Of a stretch of DNA of 64,000 nt, positions 9,936 to 19,964 are shown in pieces. The notes below the pieces were generated by a model. That model was not told where the DNA came from, made no database searches, and was given only the letters and a program-made list of their open reading frames with translations. The translations under genes were made by a program, and so were the position numbers. Each line of letters opens with the position of its first letter. Position 1 is the first letter of the stretch. The stretch is from Bacteroidota bacterium. Its GTDB lineage: Bacteria > Bacteroidota > Bacteroidia > AKYH767-A > OLB10. The stretch covers positions 3,594 through 67,593 of the forward strand of contig JADKFV010000006.1 in the NCBI GenBank assembly GCA_016717325.1, given 5' to 3'.

Positions 9936-10379
9936 TTACGAACTATGGTCGCTTATAATAACCCAGCGGCCATCAATATATTGCCAAATCAAAGTGTAGT
10001 ATCCGCTTAAAGTATCTTTGGTACGAAGCAATTCCCATTTGCCAAACACATAAACATACTGCTCGCAAAGTGGTGTCATTTTCAAATTTGTAAATTGCAG
10101 TTTTCCCATTGCTTCAGCATTGGGGTACGACTTTTTATAATTGGAAAGGGTTTGCTGCCATCCATATTGAGGACCCCTTTTTCCTACAAACTGAAGGCTA
10201 TCCGATTTCCAGTAACAACTCATGTAGGCTTCTAAATTGCCGCTATTCCACGATGCCTGTTGCGATTGCATACATGCGCTTATTTCTGTTAACGCATTAT
10301 TTTCGGCTTTAAAACCGGCATATATCAAAGTTGACAGTGCAGCAAATGCGACTATAAATATTTTAAATGTTGAATTCAT
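9936..10379 (-). CDS. SnoaL-like/DUF4440 domain secreted protein
   Basis: This 147-residue protein has an N-terminal signal peptide (residues 1-22) and an NTF2-like fold: ALTEISACMQSQQASWNSGNLEAYMSCYW is the opening helix, and LIWQYIDGRWVIISDHSS is the closing strand pair typical of DUF4440 proteins. Members range from ketosteroid-isomerase-like enzymes to binding proteins. No catalytic assignment is possible here. It precedes the TonB-dependent receptor gene on the same strand. Confidence 0.7.
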   Translation of the reverse strand: MNSTFKIFIVAFAALSTLIYAGFKAENNALTEISACMQSQQASWNSGNLEAYMSCYWKSDSLQFVGKRGPQYGWQQTLSNYKKSYPNAEAMGKLQFTNLKMTPLCEQYVYVFGKWELLRTKDTLSGYYTLIWQYIDGRWVIISDHSS

Positions 10380-10615
10380 ATTCGAAAAAATGATTTGATA
10401 AAACAGAAGTGTTCTTTGTTAGCAATGAAGTGACGTTTAAAAATAGTTGTGTATTCAATTTCGAAGAAACAAAAATATTTTTGTGCAGTAAAACTATCGG
10501 AAAAAAGCATACATCGTAAGAAATGAAAAAATATTTTCTCTCCAGTTATATATGTGACAAAAAAGCAATTGAAATCGCCTTGTATAAAAAATCGATGGAG
10601 AAAAAAACCGATTGC

Positions 10616-13600
10616 TTAGTTGTTTATTTTTGCTTTTGTTTCTTCTTCAATGGCCTGTAAAAGATCGATAAGTTTTTTAAAATCGAAAGGCTTCGAAAAA
10701 TAAAAATCCATTCCAGAATCAAAACATTTTTGTTTGTCTTGTTCCAGCGCATTTGCTGTTATGGCAATTATGGTGCTTCTTCTGCGCATCTCTATCTCAG
10801 TATTTCGTATTGCAAGCGATGCATCCCATCCATCCATTTCGGGCATATTGATGTCCATAAAAATTACAGGATAATATGTTTTGGTAGCCATAGTAACAGC
10901 CTCTACACCATTGTAAGCGATGTCGCATTGGTATCCATGATTGGCTAATAATTTTGATAGTATCATGCAATTGGTGGGCACATCATCCACTATCAAATAT
11001 TTTGGTGCTGCAGGTTGTGTTGTGTTTTGAATAACAGGTGCCCTGAATAAAGACAAGTCGTTGAGGCGTGAAACTTTATTGGACACATATTTAAAAAATG
11101 CGCGGTAACGCAAAGGCAACGAATATTTATCGGTATATGCAGTATAATTGTTTGGCTGATTGCGGGCATCAAAATTTAACACCATCATTCCCTGCAATAC
11201 TTTTGTGTTATGGGCAAACCAGGTAGAAATAACTTCGTTGCTTTCAATATCGTTCTGATGTATGATGATTGGTTGATTCACAAATGAATCGATGTTTGAA
11301 ACAAAATTTTGCCATGAAATATATTGAGCGTTGATGCCATATTTTTTTGCTTCGTTCATGATGTTTTGTATAGCAACATTTTGTGTTTCCATTGCAAACA
11401 ATGGTGTGTTGTTTAATTGCTGCATCAATGATTTCTGGTCGATAATAAATTTATTAAACTCTGCATAATCGTTCGATTCATGACATGGCATATTGAGAGT
11501 AAATACGGAGCCCTTTCCAGATTCACTTACTACAGAAATATCGCCATTCATTAGTGATGCAAGGCGTTTGGAGATTGCAAGTCCTAACCCGGTGCCACCT
11601 CTACTTACTCCTTTGTGGGCCTTTATCTGTGTGAAAGAGTTAAATAATGTTCCTATGTTTTCGGTCGATATTCCAATGCCGCTATCGCGCACCATGAATT
11701 GTAAATCTTTGCCCGATTCATTTACCTTCACATTTAATGCTACAAATCCTGTGTCGGTAAATTTAATTCCATTGCTCAACAGGTTTAGCAATATTTGCTT
11801 GAGGCGTATGCTATCGCTATAAATTGCTGTCGGCACTTTTTCGTCAATGTAGTAGGTAAAATCAATTTGTTTTTCAACTGCCTTCGATGAAATTATTTCA
11901 AACACTTCTTCTATTAGCTGAGGCAGATAAACAGACTCTTCGGCAAGTTCCATTTTGCCTGATTCTATTTTCGAAAAGTCGAGAATGTCGTTTATCAATG
12001 CCAGTAATGTACGTCCGCTTTGCTGCAATCCATTAATAAACTCCTGTTGCTCATCATCGAGTGGAGTGTGTTGCATCAAGTCGGCAAGTCCAATAATTCC
12101 ATTGAGGGGAGTTCTTATTTCATGACTCATAGATGCCAGGAATGCGCTTTTTGTTGCAGTTGCAGTTTCAGCAATTTCTTTCGATTTTATTAAAACCTGT
12201 TGGGTATTTTTCATGTCGGTAATATCATGAAACATATTTACCATATAAACTTCACCAGCGGCAGGGGCATCAATAAATACACGGTTAATCTGCAAAAATC
12301 GTTGTTCATTATTAATGAATGCCGAGCTTTCGAATCCTTTATGTGCTTCTTTTTCATTAAAAATTTCGGTGTACCGATCCATGGTAAGAGGCACATCCAT
12401 TTTAAAATCGGCCGATAATTTTTCTACCGTGCTTTTTGTTATTTCCTGTTGTGTGAGCCCTGTCAATTTGCAAAAGGCATCGTTTGCATTTATTATTTTC
12501 CCAAATTTATCGGTAATCAATATTCCATCATTCGAATGTTCTAATATACTGCGTAACCTGTTTTCGGAAGACTGCAAATTGTGTGTTCTTTCATTTACCA
12601 TTTCTTGCAAAACACTGGCATTCCGTTTTTGCTGCAAATATTTTAGCAAAGGATATATGATAGAGGTGGCAGCAATAAATACCAGGATGAAAAACCACCA
12701 TCGTGTATAAAACGCTCTGTTAATTGTTATTTGGCTTGATGTTACATCATCGCTCCATTGGCCGTTGTCACCTTTAGCACGAATTTTTAAAAAGTAGTTG
12801 CCCGAAGGTAAATTAGTATAACGAATGTTGCGTAAATCGGCTTTGGGAAGTGTGAACCAATCTTTATCAAACCCAACGAGTTTTACCTGTACCTGATTGC
12901 GTTTTTCGTTTGTAAGCGATATGGCATTGAAGTGAAAAGTTAGACTGTTATTACTGTAATTTATAGCAAAGTCGTGCTCAAGACCATAAGTTTCGCCAAT
13001 AGAATTTTCTACATTCAATAAATTTATAATCGGCTTTTGAAGGTTGTTCAAATTGTATTCCTGGTCGTAACATGAAACTCCTGCATTTGTACCTATCCAT
13101 AAACGGCCTTTATTATCGAGACAAATTGCCGAGCGATTTGTTTCGCGGCCCGACAATCCATTCTCGGTTGAATAAGGCCAGGCATGATATCGGTTTAGTT
13201 TCCACACTCCGTCATTGGTGCCTATCCACAGATTATTTTTATTATCTTTTTGAATAAAATAAACCGGCAGCGTATTTAAAAATTCATGGTGTTTGAATCG
13301 TGTTGCTTTATTATTGTGATAAACAAACAATCCCAACGTATTGCCTATGATTATATTTCCACTACCATCATCTACAAGGCAATATGCCGAAACGTTATCG
13401 CTTTTATTCTCAAACAGCAGTGGTTGTGTTTTTCCATTTTGTCTGCAAAATACCCCTTGGGTAGTAGCAATGTAATACTCACCGGCTTTGCCAAAAAATA
13501 GTTTACGCACATATTGCGGTGAAGTAAAAATCTCTTCCTGAAAAATCAATTTTCCATTTATCAATTTATACATTGATGAGGAACCCACTGCAATTGCAGT

Positions 13601-14947
13601 ACCCTGAGCATCGGTTGTGAGCGAAGTAATCTCTTCGGGATAATTGCTAAAAGGTATTACTACACTGTACCCCTCATTGGGCATCAACTTGCAAATACCC
13701 AACTGCCCGGCAATAAAATAAACCTGGCCTTTGTTATCTTTTATTGCATCGCCAATTCTATTACTACTCAATGGCTGGTTGCCAATCGAAGCAAACTCAT
13801 GTGTGGTTATTTTACCATTATTAAAAATGTAATAGCCATATTTTGAGCCGAAAAAAAACTTTTCATTTTCGAGTTGAATGATGCTCGATACTTCGTTGTC
13901 GTTATTGTTTACCGGAGGAAAATAATTTACAAAATTGAAAGAATTTATTTTACCTACACCACGTTGCGAAGTGAACCATAAATTATTTTCACGATCAAAA
14001 ATCATATCGGTAAACCATGTGATAGTTTCCTGATCGCGCAACGAAAAATTGAAAATCTTTTTTGTCGATTTTTCGAGGTAATAACAACTCAAGTGAGTAG
14101 AAATAAAAACCCTGTTATTACCATCGCCCAAAATGAGATCATCGCCCGAGTCATAATTTTGAATAAAATTGAGCGAATTATTTATACATGTAAATCTATC
14201 ATTCTCGATATAGCCTACCCAGGTGTTGCCAAACATCCAAGTAGTTGTATTGCCTTTTGTACTGGATGGTTCATCAGTCATTCCTCTCACAGGAAGAAAC
14301 GAAGGAGGTATAATAGCATTTATATTAAATTGCAGTTTGCCATTGCTCCATTCATACAATCGCGCTTCGGTGCAAAAAACAACACTGCTTTTGTATATTG
14401 CAATATTGAGAATTCGCTCACCTGCATATCCGTTGGTTTTGTTGTAAGTGTACCAATTGTTTTGATAATTAACACGAAAACTGGTAGCTGTAGAATAAGC
14501 AATCACCATTTTACCGTTAATATTTGCTGCAAAAGATTTGGAAATAGCTGCAAAGGCGCAAGTATCGGGTTGGCTTATTTTTATGGATGAATAAATCTTG
14601 CCATCATATTTAATGATATCGATATTATCATTTTTCGGGAAAAAATAAATGTTGCCATTTTTATCATGTTCCAGATGTTCGTACTCGCGGGCATCTATGG
14701 TGTCGGCAATATGTTTTACGGTTGTCCACTCGGTGCCATCAAAAAAGGCAAGCCCGTTAGAAGTGCTTACCCACAAACGCCCATTAGCATCCTGTGCCAA
14801 TTCATTTGACACATAGGACGGCAAGCCGGGCGATTCGTTGTACGATTTGTACTTATACGTTTGACCAAATAATGATATGGACGAACAAAAAGTCAGCAAA
14901 CAAAAAGAAACAACTAAAACACCTATTGATTGGGGAGTCAATCGCAT
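10616..14947 (-). CDS. Hybrid two-component sensor histidine kinase with beta-propeller sensor
   Basis: This 1443-residue protein has, in order: a signal peptide (about 1-28); a periplasmic sensor of two-component-regulator-propeller repeats (DANGRLWVSTSNGLAFFDG, NLWIGTNDGVWKLNR, GRLWIGTNAGVSCYD); a Y_Y_Y domain (near 690-745); one transmembrane helix (near 752-772); a PAS domain (near 800-915); HisKA with SHEIRTPLNG (His near 941); HATPase (NLLSNGIKFTD, GTGLGLAISK); and a C-terminal receiver with MDINMPEMDG (Asp near 1364). It resembles Bacteroidota HTCS sensors but has no AraC output domain after the receiver, so it must act by phosphotransfer or as a self-regulated kinase. It is a stand-alone gene; the ligand is unknown. 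Confidence 0.92.
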   Translation of the reverse strand: MRLTPQSIGVLVVSFCLLTFCSSISLFGQTYKYKSYNESPGLPSYVSNELAQDANGRLWVSTSNGLAFFDGTEWTTVKHIADTIDAREYEHLEHDKNGNIYFFPKNDNIDIIKYDGKIYSSIKISQPDTCAFAAISKSFAANINGKMVIAYSTATSFRVNYQNNWYTYNKTNGYAGERILNIAIYKSSVVFCTEARLYEWSNGKLQFNINAIIPPSFLPVRGMTDEPSSTKGNTTTWMFGNTWVGYIENDRFTCINNSLNFIQNYDSGDDLILGDGNNRVFISTHLSCYYLEKSTKKIFNFSLRDQETITWFTDMIFDRENNLWFTSQRGVGKINSFNFVNYFPPVNNNDNEVSSIIQLENEKFFFGSKYGYYIFNNGKITTHEFASIGNQPLSSNRIGDAIKDNKGQVYFIAGQLGICKLMPNEGYSVVIPFSNYPEEITSLTTDAQGTAIAVGSSSMYKLINGKLIFQEEIFTSPQYVRKLFFGKAGEYYIATTQGVFCRQNGKTQPLLFENKSDNVSAYCLVDDGSGNIIIGNTLGLFVYHNNKATRFKHHEFLNTLPVYFIQKDNKNNLWIGTNDGVWKLNRYHAWPYSTENGLSGRETNRSAICLDNKGRLWIGTNAGVSCYDQEYNLNNLQKPIINLLNVENSIGETYGLEHDFAINYSNNSLTFHFNAISLTNEKRNQVQVKLVGFDKDWFTLPKADLRNIRYTNLPSGNYFLKIRAKGDNGQWSDDVTSSQITINRAFYTRWWFFILVFIAATSIIYPLLKYLQQKRNASVLQEMVNERTHNLQSSENRLRSILEHSNDGILITDKFGKIINANDAFCKLTGLTQQEITKSTVEKLSADFKMDVPLTMDRYTEIFNEKEAHKGFESSAFINNEQRFLQINRVFIDAPAAGEVYMVNMFHDITDMKNTQQVLIKSKEIAETATATKSAFLASMSHEIRTPLNGIIGLADLMQHTPLDDEQQEFINGLQQSGRTLLALINDILDFSKIESGKMELAEESVYLPQLIEEVFEIISSKAVEKQIDFTYYIDEKVPTAIYSDSIRLKQILLNLLSNGIKFTDTGFVALNVKVNESGKDLQFMVRDSGIGISTENIGTLFNSFTQIKAHKGVSRGGTGLGLAISKRLASLMNGDISVVSESGKGSVFTLNMPCHESNDYAEFNKFIIDQKSLMQQLNNTPLFAMETQNVAIQNIMNEAKKYGINAQYISWQNFVSNIDSFVNQPIIIHQNDIESNEVISTWFAHNTKVLQGMMVLNFDARNQPNNYTAYTDKYSLPLRYRAFFKYVSNKVSRLNDLSLFRAPVIQNTTQPAAPKYLIVDDVPTNCMILSKLLANHGYQCDIAYNGVEAVTMATKTYYPVIFMDINMPEMDGWDASLAIRNTEIEMRRRSTIIAITANALEQDKQKCFDSGMDFYFSKPFDFKKLIDLLQAIEEETKAKINN

Positions 14948-15270
14948 AGTTCACAATGATAGCAATTTGTATGTTGATAAAAAAATTTTTTGCAGTGAAA
15001 TAAAGCTACCCTTTCCGATTTATTCCCTTCGGGTTGAAAATCAACGGGTTAAAAAAGTATTCCTTCTCTTTGATACTATTAAAAAAAAAGGGCAACACGC
15101 TAAAAAAACTCAATATTCTATTATTCCTGTAGAAATATAAAGCATATTGTTTTGTAAACATTTTTTATCAAAAGCATTGCATGAGCATAAAAAAGGCTGC
15201 TTCCCGGGCTTATAAATAACCCTCTTTTCAGGAAGGATGATTTTTACACAATTAATAATAGTTTTGCAAC
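14948..15270. other. Intergenic region between divergent genes
   Basis: This 323-bp AT-rich spacer separates the start of the hybrid sensor gene (reverse) from the start of the barrel/peptidase gene (forward). TAGTTTTG at 15259-15266 fits the Bacteroidota -7 box and lies 4 bp before the ATG at 15271. I see no RNA gene, ORF with family resemblance, or strong hairpin in the rest. Confidence 0.5.
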
Positions 15271-16908
15271 ATGATAAAAAAATGGCTGTTTTTATCCTTG
15301 ACTCTTTTGGTGTTCCACCATTGGGGCATCTGTCAGGTAAGTATTCGTGACTCGTCTATCAATGTACTTTTAGTAGGGCTTGGCTATGGGCATTATTTGC
15401 CTGCGGGCGATATGGCCGATAGGTTTGGAAATAATTCTATGGTGGTGGGCAATGTTATGTTTAAAACAAAATCGCAATGGCTTTATGGTTTTGATGGTAC
15501 ATTTATTTTTAGCAATAATGTAAATCAAAAAGATTTATTCAAAAACATTGAAACTACCAAGGGCGGCATCATTGGCAGCGATGGAAAGTTGGCTGATGTG
15601 CGGAAATATGAACGTGGATATACCATAACATTTAATGGGGGATATTTATTTTCGAAAAAGAAGCCTAATCCCAATAGCGGGTTTGTGGCTGTGGCAGGTG
15701 TTGGCTTTATGCAACATAAAATTCGCATCGAAACTATTGGCAACACGGTGCCGGCTTTAAGCAAAGAATATCGCAAAGGATACGATAGGCTTTCCAATGG
15801 ATTGGTACTTCATCAGTATTTTGGTTACCAATATATGGGAAATAAACACTTGATAAATTTCTTTGCCGGTATTGATATCTTCGAAGGGTTTACAGCCGGC
15901 AGGCGAAGTTATAACTTCGACATTATGACGGCAGATAACAGTTCGCGTACCGATATTTTAATTGGTTTACGGGCAGGTTGGTATTTACCGCTTTATAAAA
16001 AGCACCCGAAAAAATATACTTCTATTAAACAACATAAAGTGGCCGAACCTCAAAAGAAAAAATTTATAAAACGTCTTCGTACTACCTTGCGTCTGGTAGT
16101 GATGAACGATGATACGTTTGAAGAAAAATTTTCTTTACGACTCACACCGCTCAATGTGTTTGTTGTAATGGGAACTCTTATGCTTACCCTTATTACGCTT
16201 ACTACTTACCTTATAGCATTTACATCCTTGCGCGAATATATACCGGGCTATGCCGATGTGAGTATGAAACGTAAACTTGTAAACATGAGTTTGGCTACCG
16301 ACTCGCTTGCACAAAAAATAGAAACTCAAAATAAATATTTAGCAAACCTAAATTTTATTGTAAGCGGAACTTTGCCGGTAGATAAAATTAAAGATACGGC
16401 TGCAACGGTAGCTATATACGACTCGATAAGGGTGTTACAAAAATCGACAGAGGATAGTTTATTGCGCATGAAAATAGAAGGGCAGGATAAATTTGATATT
16501 GCCATGGATGGAGACGAAGGGTCACAAAGTGGTATTGCAGGTTTCTACTTTTTTACTCCTTTAAAAGGCACAATAACTTCGGTATTCGATACCAGAAAGA
16601 AGCATTATGGTGTTGACATTGTTGCCCCGCCCGATGCTGTGATAAAGGCTGTGCTCGATGGTACAGTTATCGTTTCGGATTTCACTTCCGAAACAGGGCA
16701 TACCTTAGCCATACAGCATCGCAACGATTTGATCTCTTTTTATAAGCACAACTCCGTATTGCTAAAAAAGCCGGGCGATTTTGTTAAAGCCGGTGATGTA
16801 ATAGCTATAATAGGCAACTCGGGCGAATTTACAACCGGGCCACATTTACATTTCGAACTGTGGTATAATGGCACAGCAGTAAACCCGGTTGACTACATAA
16901 AATTTTGA
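15271..16908 (+). CDS. Outer-membrane barrel domain joined to membrane-anchored M23 peptidase (probably two genes fused by a frameshift)
   Basis: Read literally, this is a 545-residue ORF. Residues 1-245 carry a signal peptide (1-21) and an OmpW/PorG-like small barrel (VLLVGLGYGHYLPAGDMADRF; GLRAGWYLPLYKK). Residues 257-545 form an independent M23 peptidase: a cytoplasmic start, FIKRLRTTLRLVVMNDDTFEEK, one transmembrane helix (near 288-308), a coiled region, then the Zn site HYGVDIVAPPDA (H, D) and HLHFELW (HxH). The two halves are topologically incompatible in one chain. One base more or less in the A-run at 16009-16014 would let the barrel end in IYFY-stop at 16026-16028, and the GTG at 16039 opens the peptidase (VAEPQKKKF). 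I judge two genes, 15271-16028 and 16039-16908, more likely than a true fusion. M23 enzymes cut peptidoglycan cross-links. Confidence 0.8.
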   Translation: MIKKWLFLSLTLLVFHHWGICQVSIRDSSINVLLVGLGYGHYLPAGDMADRFGNNSMVVGNVMFKTKSQWLYGFDGTFIFSNNVNQKDLFKNIETTKGGIIGSDGKLADVRKYERGYTITFNGGYLFSKKKPNPNSGFVAVAGVGFMQHKIRIETIGNTVPALSKEYRKGYDRLSNGLVLHQYFGYQYMGNKHLINFFAGIDIFEGFTAGRRSYNFDIMTADNSSRTDILIGLRAGWYLPLYKKHPKKYTSIKQHKVAEPQKKKFIKRLRTTLRLVVMNDDTFEEKFSLRLTPLNVFVVMGTLMLTLITLTTYLIAFTSLREYIPGYADVSMKRKLVNMSLATDSLAQKIETQNKYLANLNFIVSGTLPVDKIKDTAATVAIYDSIRVLQKSTEDSLLRMKIEGQDKFDIAMDGDEGSQSGIAGFYFFTPLKGTITSVFDTRKKHYGVDIVAPPDAVIKAVLDGTVIVSDFTSETGHTLAIQHRNDLISFYKHNSVLLKKPGDFVKAGDVIAIIGNSGEFTTGPHLHFELWYNGTAVNPVDYIKF

Positions 16909-16923
16909 CATTGAAAACCTGTT

Positions 16924-17286
16924 GTGGCACAGCATAACATAACCGGTACGGAAGGCGAAAAAATTGCCGAGCAATTTTTATTGAATGCCCAATATGAAAT
17001 TGTGGCAAAAAATTTCCGCTATCAAAAAGCGGAAGTCGATATAATAGCAAAGAAAGAATCGATACTTGTTTTTATTGAAGTTAAGACCCGCACTACTAAT
17101 TACTTTGGCCAACCCTACGAACATGTTACCGACAAAAAACAACAACTGATGGCTTATGCCGCAAATGCTTTTATCGTAGCAAATAACTGGAAAGGGGAAT
17201 CACGTTTCGATGTTATTTCAATTATAATAGAAAATAATAAAACCTATGTGGAGCATATTCCCGATGCATTTTACCCTTATGAATAA
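16924..17286 (+). CDS. yraN: YraN/UPF0102 family endonuclease-like protein
   Basis: The GTG start at 16924 lies 15 bp after the M23 peptidase stop. This 120-residue protein has the family's restriction-endonuclease-like core: GTEGEKIAEQFLL at the N-terminus, NFRYQKAEVDIIAKK with the acidic metal ligand, and FIEVKTRT (ExK catalytic motif). The family's cellular role is unsettled; its members are thought to act on DNA. Length and motif order are standard. Confidence 0.88.
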   Translation: MAQHNITGTEGEKIAEQFLLNAQYEIVAKNFRYQKAEVDIIAKKESILVFIEVKTRTTNYFGQPYEHVTDKKQQLMAYAANAFIVANNWKGESRFDVISIIIENNKTYVEHIPDAFYPYE

Positions 17287-17331
17287 TTGCAAATAATTTT
17301 TCTTGCTTGCACATAAGCCAACAGTCAATTA

Positions 17332-19881
17332 TTAAAAAGGATCGGTGTCGATAATCAACTCTTGCTTTTTCTTTTTGGGCTCGGGCGTTGTGTTTGCTTT
17401 AATAACAGTACTGTCTTTTTTAAACAAACCAAACTCTTTATTCAATATTACTTTGAGATTTTGTTTCTCTTGTTTGGCACTTTGTGCAATATGACTTTCT
17501 ACTGCCTTGCGATCATACTTTACAACAGGGTTAGCAATTGGCCCTTTCATACTTACAAAAATATTCGGCTTGCCTAATCCATCTTCCACTATAATGCCAA
17601 ATTCGGTATTCAGGTTTTTTACTTTACGGCCAAGCACTTCTGATAATTGCATTTTTATTTTATAATCTATTTCATTGGTAAAAGTGTGTGTACCACTGGC
17701 ATAAAGATTCATGGCTGTGCTGCGTATTTCCATATTGGGAATAATAATTTTCCCGTCTTTTATTTCTATTTGATTTTCGAGTGTTTCAAATTTTATGTTT
17801 TTAAAATCTGCCCCTTTAACATACTTCTTGAGTGCCTGCAAGGGTTCAAAATTATTAAGCTCACCATTGTTAATAGTTACATCGCTCACGGCCATAATTT
17901 TACTCATGTTTATTTCGAGGTTGGGCGACCACCATGTAGATAATTGCACTGTTGCATCGGCTATACCATTCAGGTTATTATCGGTGATTACTTTTTGTCC
18001 AAAGTTGGCGGTTTGTGTAAATAATTGTTTGATGCTTATTTTATTTATACCTGCATCGCATGCAATAATAATGTGGTCGCTATTGGATGCATCTATTTTT
18101 CCTTCTACCATCACCACACCACCGAATGCCTGCAGGCGAATATTTTGAGCAAAAATAATTTTGTCCATAAGGTCGATGTTGCCTACAACATTTTTGGCTG
18201 AAAATTTTTTATACGATACTTGTTTTATGCTCAGCATTAACGAACTCTCGACCCATGCAGGTAAATTAATTGCCGGCATTGCAGTATCACTTTTCACATC
18301 GGAATTTTCTGTAATAATAAACTCATCGAGGTTGAGCATATTGCAAGTTAACGATGACTGTATACTTATGTTTTTATTTTGAGTAAAAATGCATCCGGGA
18401 AAATTTTCGCAATATCCTTTAAAACTAAAGTCGCTATTTTCAGAATTAAACGAGCATTCCTCTATTTGCAAAGTGTTGTCGTTTAATAACAGCATGGCAT
18501 TAATATTTTTCCATGAAGTGGTTGTGTTTGCAAATTGAAATGCTGCCTGCGATATTTCAATGTTGCCCGATGTATTATAGCTTGACTTATCATTTACAAA
18601 ACCATCGAATTTTATTTTCGCCATTGCCTGTCCGGTTATTGATTGCACTGTGTCGATTGCAAACAAATCTTTTACCTGTGCTAAATCGAAACGCCCTTCA
18701 GCGTTGAAAATCAAGTGCGTATTATCGAAGCCTAAAATTTGCGCTTGTCCTTTGATGGGCGCATTATTCAACTTACACGAAAATTCTTTTATTGAAATGC
18801 AGTCATTGTTTTTTTTGCCTGCAAAATGGTTGGAGTATGCTCCCTTTAGTTTTATTTGTTGCAACCCTACTTTGGCATCGGTATTAAATACTGTTGCATC
18901 GGTTGCATTGAAAGTACAATCGATATCGGGCTGTATACCTGCACCGGCATCGCCTGCAATTTTACAATCGAAAGTAACATTGCCTTCTGTATCATATTGC
19001 AAAAGCATTGCACGTTGCGATGAGGGAACAAGTTTTAATAACGAAAGAAGGTTAGCGTTTTTACTATTGAACGATAACTGTATGCCTGTGCTTTTAGGTT
19101 TATTATCTATTTGCCCCTGCGTTTGCAAGGTCATATTTTCTGTCTCAATTTGAGAAGGTCGAATAATTATTTTATTGGCGTTTGAGGCTATTTCCATTTT
19201 GAGTTTTATGCCTGCTTGCAAACTGTCTATATAATTATTGTTGTTCCATTGTATGGTGTAAATATTACTTTGCGTGTTGCCCTCAACAAATATTGTGTTG
19301 TTAGCATAGCCAAGCGAGGCTTCGCCATTTTGCAACAGTAGCGCATATTTTTGCGATTGTTGTTTATCGTCATAATCATACAGCACATTGGTGAGTTGCA
19401 ACGCTTTTATTTGTAAGCTAATATTGTCGTTACCGGCCGTATTTGTTTTTTTGGTAATGTCAAAATTGTGAACTCCGGCTTTATTTATTTTCATGTAAAT
19501 ACAGGCGTTCTTTATTTCGGCTGTGTGAATTTTATATTCACTGCCAAATAAATCGAACACATTGAACATGAGAAAAAATTGTTTTGCAAACGCCAATGTA
19601 TCGGTGCTTGCAAATGGAGGTGTGCTGTGGATATATACATCAGTAAATTCAACAGAGGCTTTAGGGAATTTACTCAGCAGCGAAAAGTTTATGTTTTTAA
19701 CTTCAACTTTGGTGTTCAATTGCGAATTGATAGCGCCAACCACCGACTGCTTTATTTTATCTTCGAAAAAAAAAGTAATAACCACCGCTGCAAGTATAAA
19801 GGTTAGTATAACCCCGCCAAGGGTATACAACGAATACTTTAACCAACGAAATTTATTGCCCGGAATATCTTGTTCGCTCAT
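17332..19881 (-). CDS. AsmA-family envelope protein
   Basis: At 849 residues it has the typical architecture of AsmA-like proteins: a short cytoplasmic start, one N-terminal transmembrane helix (residues 15-36), the conserved AsmA N-terminal domain (INSQLNTKVEVKNINFSLLSKFPKASVEFTDVYI), then a long repetitive beta-rich periplasmic body and a conserved late segment (MEIRSTAMNLYASGTHTFTNEIDYKI). In other bacteria AsmA relatives bridge inner and outer membranes in phospholipid transport. The lysine-rich tail (EPKKKKQELI) is unassigned. It is convergent with yraN, 46 bp apart. Confidence 0.82.
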   Translation of the reverse strand: MSEQDIPGNKFRWLKYSLYTLGGVILTFILAAVVITFFFEDKIKQSVVGAINSQLNTKVEVKNINFSLLSKFPKASVEFTDVYIHSTPPFASTDTLAFAKQFFLMFNVFDLFGSEYKIHTAEIKNACIYMKINKAGVHNFDITKKTNTAGNDNISLQIKALQLTNVLYDYDDKQQSQKYALLLQNGEASLGYANNTIFVEGNTQSNIYTIQWNNNNYIDSLQAGIKLKMEIASNANKIIIRPSQIETENMTLQTQGQIDNKPKSTGIQLSFNSKNANLLSLLKLVPSSQRAMLLQYDTEGNVTFDCKIAGDAGAGIQPDIDCTFNATDATVFNTDAKVGLQQIKLKGAYSNHFAGKKNNDCISIKEFSCKLNNAPIKGQAQILGFDNTHLIFNAEGRFDLAQVKDLFAIDTVQSITGQAMAKIKFDGFVNDKSSYNTSGNIEISQAAFQFANTTTSWKNINAMLLLNDNTLQIEECSFNSENSDFSFKGYCENFPGCIFTQNKNISIQSSLTCNMLNLDEFIITENSDVKSDTAMPAINLPAWVESSLMLSIKQVSYKKFSAKNVVGNIDLMDKIIFAQNIRLQAFGGVVMVEGKIDASNSDHIIIACDAGINKISIKQLFTQTANFGQKVITDNNLNGIADATVQLSTWWSPNLEINMSKIMAVSDVTINNGELNNFEPLQALKKYVKGADFKNIKFETLENQIEIKDGKIIIPNMEIRSTAMNLYASGTHTFTNEIDYKIKMQLSEVLGRKVKNLNTEFGIIVEDGLGKPNIFVSMKGPIANPVVKYDRKAVESHIAQSAKQEKQNLKVILNKEFGLFKKDSTVIKANTTPEPKKKKQELIIDTDPF

Positions 19882-19964
19882 GTTGCATTATATGACGCAA
19901 ATGTAAATGAAAAATTGTGAGGCATTATAAATTGACCGATGCCATACAAATGCAATAAGAAACT

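Noticed and set aside
9936..10615. RNA gene in the 10380-10615 spacer
   Set aside because: AT-rich with no strong hairpin, terminator or conserved motif that I could recognise.
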